Assembly (NCBI GenBank): GCA_947652605.1
Contig: OX393579.1
Span: forward strand, 39,562,970 to 39,626,969
Direction: 5' to 3'
Length of the DNA stretch: 64,000 nt
Source: Elmis aenea
Lineage: Eukaryota; Arthropoda; Insecta; Coleoptera; Elmidae
Both the position numbers and the translations under genes were made by a program. The notes beneath the pieces were generated by a model, which worked only from the letters and a program-made list of their open reading frames with translations, searched no databases and was not told the origin of the DNA. Positions 37,858-51,558 of the stretch are shown here, one piece after another (within the stretch, counting starts at the first letter, position 1; each line of letters opens with the position of its first letter).

Positions 37858-40110
37858 TATACTATTTTTAAAATGTAGTTTTAAAGTGTTACTTAGCTTA
37901 TTGTCAACATAAATTTTAAAAAATAATTAACTTACTTGATTTTTCAAATATCCTAAATGTTAAAAATGTTTGAAAGTGCTGTATCGCTCAAAATTTTTAT
38001 AAAAATGTGAATTTAAACGGTTGACTAGACCTTACACATTTTTCAATGTAAATTTAAAGAGGAATCCAAAGATATAAAAATATACAGGGTGTTCCATTTA
38101 ACATTTTAGTTTAGGTCCGTTTCCGGTAGAACCGAAAGTCGAATTGCAACCTCAATATACGATAACGGTCACGGTCAGATACCAAATTTCATTGGAATAC
38201 TTTAATAGAGTTCTAGACATTAGTTTGTTTCCATACTTTTGCGCATCCCTGTATAATAAAAGTAACTGTAGTAATGACCCAAAAAAACACAATTTAAAGT
38301 AGATTTAACACAGAAAAATATTTACAATAATGTTTTTTAATAAAATAATAGAGTATTTCAGAAGGATTAATGATTCTAATAAGTCAAATTTCATAGACCA
38401 TTACGGTTTGTATAGAAATTACCTGCAATCAAAACATTGATTAATCGCATTAAATTAACCGAATTTTGATTATTACGAAATTTGTACAAAAAAATGATTA
38501 ACCGATTTCGATTATAACCGGTTTGCATGTCATTGTCTTATGTACTTCAGTATTTAAATCAGCATTTACAAAAATACAAGTTTTATTTTAAACAACTGTA
38601 TTTGGAAAAACAATGAGCACGTATTTTGATATTTTGTAGTACAATATTGAAAATATTTTAAGAAGTTTTATTACCAACAGGTTTAAACACGGTTTGTTTT
38701 CAACATCTAAGTCATTCGATATGGCGTTTTACTGAAAACTACAACTGTATACTGTATCTTTTGAAGAGAAAAAAATGTTGGATATAATTTCACACAAATC
38801 ATAAATTTATGTTCTTATAATGCTCAGCGGAGAATTATAACACATTTTTGGGTCAATTTCACATTTAGGTTTGAAATAACGTCCTACTAATTTTCTCAAA
38901 AAAAAAAAACTTTAATACAGGGTGTGTTTAATGAAATGAAAGTGCTTTAGCAAAGAGAGTGTAGTGAGTAGTGTAATTAAAAATAAGATTCCGTTGCTAA
39001 ATAGTATGGGGATCCTTTTTCACATTTTTGAAAAACCAGACCAAACAGAACTAAAAATAAACATCCATCCTTAGTAAAAAAAATATTTCAATATTAACTT
39101 AAAATTGTATAGCTTTTATAAAAAAAAATATTAAAAATAATCCTAATATCCTATAAAACTTTAAAATAAATGAATAAAACAGCTGAAAGACCATTTATAA
39201 ATGTTGGTGCTTCGAAAACGAATCATTTTTAAACATAGATTTATCAGTGTTTTTGTCTTATTAGTCTTATTAAATTAGCTGGGTCAGTTAAATTTCATTC
39301 TTTTGGGACATTCTGTAGATGGAGTCGATGTTTTGAATCCATTTATTTGGGCTCTGACTCATTGTGTTTTGAATTAGTATTTCCATAATTTTTAAATAAC
39401 ACATCTTTTAAACATTTTCAGTTGTTGTTTTTCAAATACGTAATTATTAAATTAGTGTTGTGATCGTTTTAAAATTTTGTCCTACCGTGTACTTGATTTG
39501 TATGTTTCATGTTGCAGATAAAATATGAAGACATTTTCATGGTCGATGAAGTCATTGTTGTAATATTATGTAAAGATAACATTCTACATTTTAAGGAAAA
39601 ATCTTTCGAAATCTCTTTATTTGCTAACGGAAAGATTAGATTACCTTCAAAAACATGAAGTGCTTTAATTTGCTAAAATTAGTTTTCGTAAAATATTAGC
39701 TCTCAACTTACTTATTGTAGTTATAAGTATCCGAAAACACAGCCGCAGATTTTGAAATTGATATTACCGATAAATTTAAAAGGAAGACAGTTCTGTGCAC
39801 TCTAGTTTATATTATGTTTTTAATGTAATGTTTAATCGTAGAACTTCAAGTGGCGTGTTTTATTCGAGAGGAATGCTTTTGATTTTTGAATTTTTTTTTT
39901 ATAACATTTTAAATTCTCAGATTACACAAAAAGAGTGGGAAAGAGATTGCAGTTTGATTAAACGCAAAATGATTACATACAAGTTAGTATCGCGGTGACA
40001 GCGAATCAAGAAGGTCGCGAATTAAATATTCGTAAAACGCGAACCGAATATTTTAATTTATGTAATAGCGTAAGGTACGTCGACCGTTGTTTACCGATTC
40101 GACATTAAAC
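37858..40110. other. Repeat-rich intergenic stretch
   Basis: Contains two isolated termini, TACAGGGTGTTCCATTTAAC at about 38084 and TACAGGGTGTGTTTAATG at about 38926, without visible partners. No gene seen before the promoter candidate near 40.12 kb. Confidence 0.4.
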
Positions 40111-40121
40111 CGATACTTTTA

Positions 40122-40163
40122 TATAAAAGTGATATGTTACAATGTCATCTCATTTTATCAGTT
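40122..40163 (+). promoter_or_regulatory. Candidate core promoter of the Ser/Asn-rich gene
   Basis: TATAAAAG at 40122-40129 followed by the insect-type initiator TCAGTT at 40158-40163. The TATA-to-start distance of 38 is slightly long, so support is moderate. It would give a 5' UTR of about 157 nt to the ATG at 40317. Confidence 0.35.
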
Positions 40164-40316
40164 CCATATGACTAGTTAGTGGTCATATAACTTGGATGTG
40201 TTTATAATATAAATATGTATTAACGTGATAATTGATAAGGGATTGTTGTGATCATTTATAAAACTTGTAAATAAACGTTCATATTTATAATAATTTAATT
40301 AGGCGAAAAGGCCATT

Positions 40317-41650
40317 ATGAAAGCAAATAATGACATTGTGGGATGTAAGTACTTTTAAGTGGTAAATTACATTTCATTTGAGCAATTTCCATAAGCAATG
40401 GAACGACTAATGGACCACGGCAATTCAAATTTGATCATAGCGAATATAGAGCCCAAACTGAAGAGCATCAGTTCTTTACATTTCAACGCGCTTAAGAATG
40501 GACCGAAATTATCGAATAATGTAACCGATAACGTAGACGAACAAGTACTTTTGCGGAACAATAATAAACCAATTGTAATCCCTAAAGTATCTACTAATCA
40601 TCGTTCAAGTAACAAAACTAAAACTTCTAGTGTCGATAGTAGTTCAAGTGATAACTCAAATGGAAGTTTCAGCGAAATTGTCGAAATCACAAACAACTCT
40701 AATAAAATTATTAGTGGCAATGACGATTCATTAAAACCAGCAGTCAGTGACATCCCTAAAAAAGATCACAATTACAACAACAAAAGTGTGACCGCTAATA
40801 GTGTCCCAAATTTCGCTTCCGGAAAAACCAAACGTAAAAAACCGCAGTCAGAAAATAAACTTCCAAATGATCCCAATGTGATTGGCATCCCAGTAACTGA
40901 TGAAATTATACCTCGGAGTTCTAATTCATATACTAACAACACTTCGCAAGTTTACAAGGCGCCTATTATTTCGGAACGCCCGTACAATAAACCTAACAGT
41001 TTGGACTTGCCATCGACTTCTTCATGGTTAAACCACACGATCACTTCGCATACGCTTAACCTGCCTAAACTTTATGACAAATCTAACCTAAATAACTGTG
41101 ATAATAAAGTGCGGACTGTTAAAAATATGGAAGAACAATTCAACCAGATCTCACAACCTCAACAGAACTTTAACGCAACTTCTAACGTGGTATCCAGTCC
41201 TTCCTATTATCCAATTTCTTCTATATATCCAAGTCCTTTTACTGGATTTATAACACCTTCTTATCAAAGTCCTGTACCCAGTTTCCAAACAAACATCTCC
41301 ATCCCTATATCCTCAACGACTAATATAACACCGATGTTAGTGAATCCAAATTTAAGTCATCTAAATCCAAATCTAAACTCACCGATAATTGGAATGAGAC
41401 ATCAAAATAATTTTCGTTCTGGGAGATCAACATTTCAGGATGAGCCAAGAAGCACTGTTTTAAATGCGACACCAATTTTGGGAAGGCCTGGAAGTGATAC
41501 CAGCAGTCAATTTTCAAAACTGCAATCGGATATAACATCTATACGATCTTTGGCATCTATTGGAATGGGATCCACGGATGGTAAAAAAATGATTATAAGA
41601 AAAGTTCCAACTTCACCCATAGAACTATTCAACATCGTTAATCCACCCAC
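40317..41650 (+). CDS. Ser/Asn/Thr/Pro-rich protein, N-terminal exons, function unknown
   Basis: The main exon is open for 418 codons from ATG 40398 to a strong donor (CCAC|GTAAGT at 41651). A short upstream exon 40317-40344 (ATG, ending GGGAT|GTAAGT) joins in frame across a 51-nt intron to the acceptor ATAAG at 40395, adding ten residues (MKANNDIVGS); without this splice, 40398 is the start. The protein is low in hydrophobics and rich in Ser, Asn, Thr and Pro, with a basic cluster KTKRKKPQ and Tyr/Pro-Ser repeats (YPISSIYPSPFTGFITPSYQ). The best-ordered part is the end, KKMIIRKVPTSPIELFNIVNPP. No signal peptide or membrane span. It looks like the disordered start of a nuclear regulator, but I recognise no family. 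Codon phase 2 at the donor; the next exon lies to the right. Confidence 0.75.
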
Positions 41651-44207
41651 GTAAGTCGAATCATTATTACAGGAATTTCCTTAACTTTATTGAAGTATCT
41701 ATAAGTATTTATCAGTTTTAAACATGATCGTTGATTTTATATATAGACATCATAAAATAAAAATTATGTCACCATAGCACGTGTCATCTGTATGAAGTAT
41801 GGCATGGTTTAGCAAAAATTTAATTTCGCAGCTGTTGAAATTCGCGTTTACATAATTATTTTTTTTGTTTTTAATTTCACCTGCCGATATAATTTCATTA
41901 TATTATTTAAATAATTGCCGCAACGCTTTGAATGTGAGATAAAACATGCGGTTGCTATTAAATGTTTTTAAAACCAGTGGTAACCAGTTGCTTTTGACAG
42001 AGGGTCAATTAAAAACGTTCAACCTCTGTTAAAAGCTGAATGCAAGAATAAAAATGCGTCCTCTTCTAAATCACTGTTTTATATGTAAACGTATGCCACT
42101 TTTTTCTTGAGCAAAACTCTCGACTTTTTTGACATTTTATCTTAAAAATTAGTACCTACATACATAACTATTTCTAAAAAGGTCCTGTAGTGCTTTTAAA
42201 CCAGTGGATTAAATATATTTTAAGGGAGTAAAATTCTTTTTCGGTAGTTGAGAACCTTAATATTTTCATTCCTCATCTGTGTAAAACAATGCCATTGAAC
42301 TGTTTTTTGTATGTAAACGTAAAAAACAAAATCTATGACAACAAATTTTGAGCGATACGGTGATTCCGGGTAACTACTAATTAAATCATATTTATATATC
42401 CTCTTAGTATAAAAATAATTTAAAATAAGAGTAATAAGAACTGGAACAATGATAGGCAATATAATAAATTAATAAACAAAAAAAGGCAAGAGAAAGAACG
42501 CTTTAAATACTGTTACTACAAATTTCAAAAATTATTTCCAAATATCAAGGATTTTGCAAACTTTCGGAGCTTCACATCAGCAAGTGCAGTTCAATGTATA
42601 GTAGTAGTAGTAGTCTTTATATGTTCTGAATTTACTTAAAAGAGTTTTTAAAGTATATTATGGCTACACAATTGTCATAAAAAAAACACTTCATTTATTA
42701 TGAGAAGATTGCCGTAAAAACAGGTGTATATTAAAACAGTACCAAAATGAAAAAGAAGAACTTTACACTTGATTGGTAAACTTATATTTAGAAAATGCTT
42801 AAATTTTTAAAGTGTATTCCGGTTGACTCAATTTGACTGTCGCACTCCTATAACTTTGTTATTTTAAAAGTAAACCTCTATAAACCTCATATTTTTGTAA
42901 ATCAAAGGAAATTTTTAATCAAATGACGAAAATATATCAAACTGAAAAAAAAGAATTTCAAAATTATTTATTATTTTTAACAAAATCTTAGTAGTCTTCG
43001 TATTTCACAAGGCAAAACACGATCAAATGTTAACAGTTGCAATAAACCTAATAACTATATTGTACTGAAAAGAACTTTTAGTACAAATGAGAACCAAAAA
43101 TATACAGGGCGTTTCTTAAGTATTGCAAAAAAGGGGGTCTTTTATATAAATTTTCTTCCTTAGACGTCTTCTTTCGGAGTTACACCCCTCTAAAGCAGAG
43201 CGGTAAAATAGGTTTTTATTTTATCTCTCAAATTTGGAGAAATGTAGGAGAAAGATATTTGATAGAAGTTTTATACTTATTAAAAGGTTTCCCATAGTAA
43301 TTATTTCAATCATCTCCCACCTTCACAGAGGGCTGAAAAGTGTGACCCCTGTTGGTATTTTTATCAGAACTTTTTGGTTGGTTGAAATTTTGCAATTAAA
43401 AAAATTTTTCTTGAAAGCTTGATTAATTTAAAAACCTTTGAATTCTTTAGCTTTTCTCGTAATATCTACCGTTTTCGAGTAAAAAATAAGTTGATTGAAC
43501 ATGAACATTACAGCTACTTGTAAATATCTGTTTGACTTCTAGTTTGTGAACACAAAGGACTTTTTTAATTGCTTTAGCAATATTTTGCACGTTTTTTAAT
43601 TGTTGTGGCAGTTGATGTGGTTAATCTTGGATTAAAATGTAATGTTAGTTTAACAATTACGGTAACAAACAGTTGGCATCAGGTGTTAAGGCATCTTGCT
43701 AACGTGTGTTTGGAAACGTTTAAAAATTAACAAATATTGGTAATGATAAGTTACTTGTTATAAATATTTGACTTCAAAGAACCTAGTTTACTGTTTATGA
43801 ATATCTTATCAATGCGATAGCCACATTGGTGATAAGTAAGTTTAAAAAAGCGGGAAATGTAAAGAAATGACGAATGATTAAAATTGAATTCTAACATATT
43901 TTTTTGTCTATTTTAGAGCAGATGATTTAATTTTAATTAATAGAAAAAAGTTTCTACTGTTTATTTATACCTACACAATATTTATGTATGTTTAAGGCTA
44001 GTTTGCAACGGTTTAAGAAACATTCTGTGTGTTCCAAGCACATACATACATGGTGGCCACTTGCAAACTCGAACATAGACAATTATTATCATCTTGTATT
44101 AAATTTTTAGGTGATTTGTGATTATTTTTTTTTGACACTACGTACATGTAAATAAAATAACCAATGTTACCAGTTTTTTTTAAAATTTCTTAGCACTTGT
44201 TGATTTG
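41651..44207. other. Probable long intron with isolated element ends
   Basis: Follows the donor at 41651. Holds a partial copy of the 51559 family near 42815 (GGTTGACTCAATTTGACTGTCGCACTCC), a (TAG)n run near 42598-42616, and a lone TACAGGGCGTTTCTTAAG at about 43104. No exon recognised. Confidence 0.4.
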
Positions 44208-45273
44208 TACAGGGTGGAACAAATTCGGATGTTTTACGGTTACCACAATAGTTAGCGAATATTTGATATTGTTCTCTAGGATTTATTTTTTGTCGCCTGT
44301 CTTATCAGATTTTTTGTCACTTTCCATTTTGGCGCTACAAACGAAATATGGAATTTCATCGTTATTGAAAATTTACTATAACTTCTTTATTTATAAAAAC
44401 ATAACTAAATGTTGTGCAGTTTTTTTAATAAAAATTTGTATGCTTAATTTAAAAAACATTTTTTTAACGACCTAGACTGTTTTTAACTCTCCAAAAATAT
44501 ATATTTTTATACATTTGTTGCAAAAAATAATCGTGATGTGGCTAATTTTATGAAAATTTCATAATCAAAGTTTGCCATGCTCACAAAACCACAATAAACA
44601 GTTTTAAAATACAAAAAAATACACGTATTTGTTTAAAAATTTAGTTGTTTATTAGTTGCAAACATCGCTTGTTTACGAAATGATGGCAAACTTTAATAAT
44701 AAAATGTTCACAAAATTTGCCATATCGCAGTTATTTTTTGTAACAAATATATTAAACTATGTATTTTTGGAGAGATAAAAAATGCTCTTTCATATAAAGT
44801 CATGGAATACTAGAGTTTCCATTAAAAAAATATATGTTTACGTCATATCTCAAATAAACAGGTCGTTAAAAAAATGTTTAAAAAAATTAAACATAAGAAT
44901 ACTTATAACAAACCTGATTAAAATTTAGTTAAGTTTTAATGATTAAAAAATTATAGTAAATTTTCAATAACGATGAAATGTTATTTTTCGCCTGTAGAGC
45001 TAAAATGGAAAGTGATATAAAAAAATCTGACAACACAGTCATGTTTATCTTAAAAATATAAACAGGCGAAGTTCGCAATTATAAAACAACTAAATGTCAT
45101 TTCCAAGCAATTTTGCAGCAATCGAAACGTTTTTAGTACTTGCAATGTAAATTTCTAACATATTAAACTTTTCAAAGTGTTCAAATTTAGCCATGTTCAC
45201 AATATCACAATAAACAATTATAAAATGCAAATGAACACACGGATTTGCTTAAAAGTTTAAAAATTTACTTGTA

Positions 45274-45915
45274 CAGGGTGGTCCAAATTCGATGGGATTG
45301 CATGGGTATCTCGCTTAATAGGCAAGATAGAGAAACGGTTAAATTACCAAAAATGGGCAGTTTTTTGGGACATATTCAGAACCGTTTTTAAAAATATTTT
45401 ATCATATCCGGTTTTTGAGATATTAGAGAAAAACTGTTTTTTTGTCATATTAATAATGTGTCATATCTCCGTTATTGTTGTAAATATCAAAAAAGTTTAT
45501 TAACAATATTATTAGATATTTTTATGTTAAGTTTGATTACACTAAAAAAAAAACTTTTGCGCTCGCCGTTAAAAAGTTATGACACAAACTTACCTTTTTT
45601 TAAATGGAAGCTATAGTTGGCTATGGTCTATTTAAATTCCTTATTTTTTTCTCATTCCAAATATATAAGGGTTAATGTATTTATTTTCAATAATACGCAA
45701 GTTACAAAGGTTTTTCAATTTTTTTAAAGATGAAAAACAAAAAGTAGGCTGTGGAAACAAAAAAAAATCAAGAAAAACAGAAAATTATAGAATATATTTG
45801 ACAACTGTTCTGAGTTCATCTCAAGAAAGTGCTCATTTTTGATAATTTAACCGTTTCTCTATCTTGCCTATTAAGCAAGATACCCATGCAATCCCATCGA
45901 ATTTGGACCACCCTG
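45274..45915. mobile_element. Foldback element, GGTCCAAATTCGATGGG family, short copy (nested)
   Basis: 642 bp, flanked by TA, opening CAGGGTGGTCCAAATTCGATGG and closing with the exact complement. Lacks the 715-bp centre of the 17393 copy. Confidence 0.88.
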
Positions 45916-46040
45916 TATATGACGTTTCTTGTTTATTAATTGCAAACATCACTTATTTACGAAATAATAACGAACTTTGATAGTAAAATTTTCACAAAAT
46001 TAGCCGTATCTCGGTCATTTTTTGCAAATAAAAATATATA

Positions 46041-47192
46041 CAGGGTGATTGAAATTCGAGTTTAAGCATGGAGATCTCGCTTATTATAATAGCTAGAGTA
46101 TAGGTTTAAATTTGGTAAAGTTGCTAAATTTGGTGCACATTAATAATCCAAAGAGAAATTGGAAATATCTCAGACGGTATCCGAGAAAATTAGAAAAAAC
46201 TGGAAAATACGGTTTTTGAAAATCGTCTATAACTCCTCCGGAGTTTGAAATATTTCAAATGTGTTAAAACATTGCCCAAGCAACTTTTTAAGCCGAATCG
46301 GATGGAGGTCACAATTTTTTTCCAGATCGATTCGTTTTTGTTTTATGACAACCAACTTTGTTTTTTCTTATGGGCGCAATTTTCGCAATTTACATAATTA
46401 AATAGCATTTATTTTTCTAAATGACACATGGTATTTTACTTCTTGATTTAGTGTTAAATTTGGAAAAATACGTTTTAAACAATAAACGCTATAAATCAGG
46501 TAGGCCGGTCATTGTAGTTTATGTTGTTTCCATGACAACCAATTAACAAACTAAAAGTTTTGAACTTGTCAGATTAATAGATTCGTAAAAATGAACTTTA
46601 ATAACAAAAAAAACCGCGATATGCTGCGAATTTTTTATACCCTTTCTGTCCAACGTACAAAAATTAGTGTGCGAGGATTGTCTTCTTTCTGGATATGTTT
46701 CTGCATATCTTTGACTATTTTTTCGGTGAATGAAAAATTTACAGAATGTGTTTTTCTATGTTATTTGAGTTCATTTTTACGAATTCATTAATCTGACAAG
46801 TAATAGGCTTTCAAAACTTTTAGCTTGTTAATTGGTTGCCTTGGAAACGATATAAATTACAATGACCGGCCTACCTGATTTATAGTGGTTGTTATTTAAA
46901 CGCATTTTTTCAAATTTGACAATGAATGATGAAGTAAAATACCATGTGTGATACATCAAAGAATTCAGAAAAATAAATGCTTTTTGATTATGTAAATAAC
47001 AAAAATTGCGCCCATAAGAAAAAATAAATTTGGTTATCATAGAACAATAACGAATCGATCTCGTAAAAATTTGTGGCCACCATCCGATTCGGCTTAAAAA
47101 GCTGCTTAGGCAATGTTTTTACACATTTAAAATATTTTAAACTCCAAAAGAGTTATAGACGATTTTCAAAAACTCGAATTTCAATCACCCTG
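46041..47192. mobile_element. Foldback element, GATTGAAATTCGAG family, complete copy (nested)
   Basis: 1,152 bp flanked by TA; opens CAGGGTGATTGAAATTCGAG, closes CTCGAATTTCAATCACCCTG. Arms extend several hundred bp (CCTACCTGATTTATAG/CTATAAATCAGGTAGG near 46490 and 46870). A short broken frame begins MNFNNKKNRDMLRIFY at 46591, as in the 9385 copy. Confidence 0.85.
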
Positions 47193-47576
47193 TATACAAG
47201 TCAAATAAACGCTATTTCATAAAAAGCCATGGCCAAGTAGGGTTTCTATTTAAAATAATATAAGTTTCTTTACATATCTCAAAAGTCAAGGTTGCTAAAA
47301 AAATTTAATTTTGATCTTAAATATTAAGCATCAAAATCTGTATAAATAACCCTCCTAATATTTTATTCTATTTTAATAAATAAAGAAGTTATAGCAAATT
47401 TTAAAAAACGATGAAATTTCTCGTTTGTTGTGCAAAAATGGAAAGCGATATAAAAAATCTGATTACATAGGCATTTTTTTCTTAAAAAAATAGCCCGAGA
47501 GACCGATATAGATTTTTGCTAACTGTTACGGTAACCGAGATACCACGTAAAACATTCGAATTTGGTCCACCCTGTA

Positions 47577-49390
47577 TACTCGTGTATAGGTAATCTTGTG
47601 TGCGATATTATCTAGCATGGGTATTGAACTGTTGTTACAAGCGTGCTTTGGTTGAACAAAAATGGTCATATCGTAATTGTTTTAGTTGAATAATATATGT
47701 GTTCAGGTCTTAGATGACTAACTTTTAAATCACTTTCAACTTAAAGAAAACTTATAAGGAAATGTTGGTAATCGGAAAAAACCGTGCTTTTTAAATACAG
47801 AAAAATATTATGAGAAATACTTAAACAATGTTTTTCTCAGAAAATAGAAAAATGTTGAACAAGAAGAAGTTTATTGTTCCTTAAACCTTGACTAATTTTT
47901 CTTGAAAAAAATTCTTTGAGAATTTCTCACATTCTTTAAATTGAGATTATACGTTGGTGATTCAAATAAAATTAAAAACCAATTAAACAATTCAACTTGC
48001 TGGTTACATTTTAACTGAAATAAAGGTGAGCTTCTTATTCTTTTAAGGAATTTTACTTTTATAGTATTAAATTGTAATGCTAATTTTTCTTACTACATCG
48101 GTAATCCGCTTAAAGAGTCTTAAGAGAATTATTTGTTATCTATTATTTCACATGTACATAAATTATAACTAAGTAAATTTGTAAATAACACTTCGTCTAG
48201 TTATTGGTAAATACGAGATATGATAATCTAAACAAAAAATATAAAACATATTTTTTATTCCGTCTGTTAGTGTTTCTCGACCTTCCGGGAGTAAATTAAG
48301 CAAAACACAATTAGTTGTCAACTTTTATCATCCTCTGACCTAATTTTTTGCCACGAAAATGCCATAGTTTAGGATTTATTCAATTTCTTGGGCCATTGCC
48401 TTAAATAAAACTACTCTAAAATAAAAAATACTTTTTTAACCTCCGTTGAAATTAATTGCGACTGAAACATTTGTGTGTATTTAAAGAGAGTTTTTAATTT
48501 TGCAGTTTTTTTAAAGATCAATTCATAATTATTTATTTGTGATTAATTAATGGCCCTTAATTTTTTTTTATTGTCATATTTTTAATGGAGTCAATAGTAA
48601 GAGTAATTGGAATTAGATGCAAAAACACGTATTTTAATATCAGTTGACATTCGTTCTTACTACAGTTTTCATTTGTAGATTTTTAGTTAAATGTCTTCAG
48701 TAAATATTGTTAAATTATTAATGGGTTGTATATATGTAAATACAAAATTTTGGAAACAACTTTTATTGCAAACGTTTTGAGCAATAAATTTGAAGTAGTA
48801 ATAAGTTTCTTTAAAATGTATTATGTAATCTTAAGTTATTAAAAAAACATAGCTAAACAAACGATCCCAAAAAATTGATTACCATAAAATGTTTATATAT
48901 TTTGTCTTATTATTTACTAAATTTATGATTTAGGTACACTGTTTTATTAATGTAACAGGTAATTTTTTTTAATGGCAAGCATAATTGGTTGTAGTCTTAT
49001 AAAAAAGATTGTTTTGTAAATTGCAATGATTATAAAAGTTGTTACATGTCATTTCGGTAGTTTTTGATTACAAGCGAAAAATCTGTGAGTAAAACATTTA
49101 AAATTAAGATCACGTAATAAAAAAGTGTACTATTAATCATATTTTCACGTCTTTGACTTACGCACGTAGAAGGTAGAAGCTTTATATGAAACATATTCAA
49201 CATAAAAGCATACAATTTTCTCTCCACCAAGCGATAATTCAAACTTGTTGCATCTACTGATACCATTAACAACTAAGGTTGACGAGTATTTACTAAATAA
49301 AAGCAAATATTTACTTGTCTAACAATTTTTTTATTTCCATATTTACTTACTTTATCAAAAAATAGTAACTCTATAACTATAACGTGTGTA
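47577..49390. other. AT-rich stretch
   Basis: No gene, RNA or element recognised. Confidence 0.4.
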
Positions 49391-49394
49391 AACA

Positions 49395-49890
49395 AAGTGT
49401 GGTACACCCCCTTTTTTTCTTTAGTTTTGATTTTAGATTAATGAAATTTTACATATATGATATGTGCAAAAACCCGGGTTTTTTAAGTACATGCACACAA
49501 TTGTTTCACTTCCGGTTTTGCCGGAAATGACCCCAACTTTGTTACTTTAAATAGAACACCCTGTATATTTTTACATTTTTCGAAAGAGGAAGCGATTTTG
49601 GATGCAACTGCACTATTTTGGTTAATTTTGTTTTGATTTTGTTTCAAAAATGATTTGAGGTTATAAAAATTAGCCAAAACATCCAAAATCGCTTTCTCTT
49701 TCCAAAAATGTAAAAATATACAGGGTGTTCCATTTAAAATAACAAAGTTGGGGTCATTTCCGGCGAAACCGGAAGTGAAACAATTGTGTGCATGTGCTCA
49801 AAAAGCCCGGTTTTTTGCACATATCATATGTCGAAAATTTCATTTATTTAAAATTAAAACTTAATACAAAAAAGAGGGTGTACCACACTT
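49395..49890. repeat. Long palindrome with inward-facing CAGGGTG termini
   Basis: Whole 496-bp stretch is an inverted repeat around a loop near 49602-49680. Outer arms AAGTGTGGTACACCC and complement; further in, CACTTCCGGTTTTGCCGGAA and complement; then AACACCCTGTATA (ending 49566) and TATACAGGGTGTT (starting 49720), then matching CATTTTTCGAAAGAGGAAGCG-type arms. Related motif at 38084 and 33826. Confidence 0.75.
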
Positions 49891-49930
49891 CATTTGCACC
49901 CGGCATACAACAACCAATAAATTAATGATA

Positions 49931-51426
49931 CAGTGAGCTCGCGTTATAAGCAACCCACGATATAAGCAACTCGCGTTATAAGCAACACTCGATATAAGCA
50001 ACTATCGTATCAAAGTACACGATATAAGCAACTGTCAGTGTGACAGTTAAAAATACAAATATCTAAAATACTATTGCAGATATAACAATGAAATTTTGTA
50101 TCTGAGCGTTATGGTATTTTTCGGATTCGATGGAAATATTAAGGTTGCAATACCACTTCCGGTTCAACCGGAAACGGATTTTATGAGATACAAAAAAAAT
50201 TATGGACAGAGTTTTAAAAAATCCCAAAATAAGGCTAGATTTAAATTTTGACGGTCAAATTTCAATTTTTATTTTTTAAGAAATTTTAACATTTAAAAAG
50301 ACTGCAACAAATGGAAAATTTTATTTTTATCGAAAAAAGTTATTAAGAATCTAAAAACCGAACTAGGTTTAAATTCTGAGGGTTAAATTCAAATTTTTAT
50401 TTTTTACGAAATTTTAACATTCAAAAAATCAAAAACCATTAAAATCTAGTGTCATATGACTTTTTATTATTTTTTTTTAAATCTTAAAATTAGATTTAGA
50501 CCATATACCAACTTCATTAGGAATAAAATATTCAGAAAAATCGGTATCTAATAAAAAACTTTTCCATTTGTTGCAGACTTTTTTAATGTTAAAATTTCTT
50601 AAAAAATAAAAATTTGAATTTGACCGTCAAAATTTAAATCTAGACTTATTTTTGGATTCTACATAACTTTTTTCCTACACTTTTTTTTAACTCTTAAAAT
50701 AAGAGCCCTTTACACTTACAAATATTTCAAAAATCGGTAAAATCTAGTGTTCTCTGACTTTTTATCAAACTTTTTTAGCCCTTAAATTAATTTTAGACCA
50801 TGCACCAACTTTTATCAAGAATAAATTTTTTTGAGAAATTAATAATAAAAAAATTTTCCATTTGTTTCAGACTTTTTGAATGATGCTGTATAATAATATA
50901 ATAAACTCGTAGGTTAAATTACTAAAAATTTTTGGCTTTATATCATTTACCAAAGACCATAAGTTCAATTTATGATTGTCGGTGGAATTAGCACACGGTA
51001 TAATAGTACCTAACTCGTTGCGTAGATATTTTTCTCCCGGGAATATTTTTCTTACGTGTATGAACAAGAGTTTTGTCCGGTAAACACTTGTAAAATAAGG
51101 CCGTTTTATCCGCTCTGTATACTTGCCATGAAATCACATCATATTTTTTTATTTGAGAGATGTACAAGTACATAGATCACGACTAAAGGTACGTGGCACG
51201 CGCGTATTTCGTTTGACATAGCTACGTACAGATCACCATAGCAACGCGACAACGATCACGTTGTTATGGTGTAAACTTTTATTTTTAGTTTTACTACTAA
51301 AAACAAGATTTATTTATGTTAAAAATCGAATCGTTTCTATTTCTATCATATAAGCAACTTTCACGTTATAAGCAACTTTTAGATCGGAATTGGCCGCCGT
51401 CAGTTGCTTATAACGCGAGCTCACTG
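49931..51426 (-). mobile_element. Pogo/Tigger-like transposon with fossil transposase
   Basis: 1,496 bp flanked by TA; opens CAGTGAGCTCGCGTTATAAG and closes with the complement. The left end carries four iterated GATATAAGCAAC/GTTATAAGCAAC blocks, the right end two. The minus strand between 51180 and 50870 encodes a Tigger-like catalytic region (YRADKTALFYKCLPDKTL, then PCANSTDNHKLNLW, PKIFSNLTY) split over two frames; the DET of the active site reads DKT. About 50155-50870 is unrelated sequence, apparently a later insertion rich in inverted ACAAATGGAAAATTTT-type repeats. Confidence 0.8.
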
Positions 51427-51558
51427 TATCAGAAAAAATTATCTTATTTATGACTTAAGCAAACTATAGTTGCCATTTAAATAAATGTGAGTTTGTTCTG
51501 CATTACTGTTACCGCTAAACATTAAAGAATCTTTAAATTATTGTAATCATTATTTATA

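Larger units (their letters stand above)
44210..47574. mobile_element. Foldback element, GGAACAAATTCGGATG family, with two nested elements
   Basis: 3,365 bp flanked by TA. Opens CAGGGTGGAACAAATTCGGATG, closes CATTCGAATTTGGTCCACCCTG. Left-arm blocks (TTTTACGGTTACC, CACTTTCCATTTTGGCGC, ATAACTTCTTTATTTATAAA) recur inverted before the right end. It contains complete copies of two other families at 45274-45915 and 46041-47192. Confidence 0.75.
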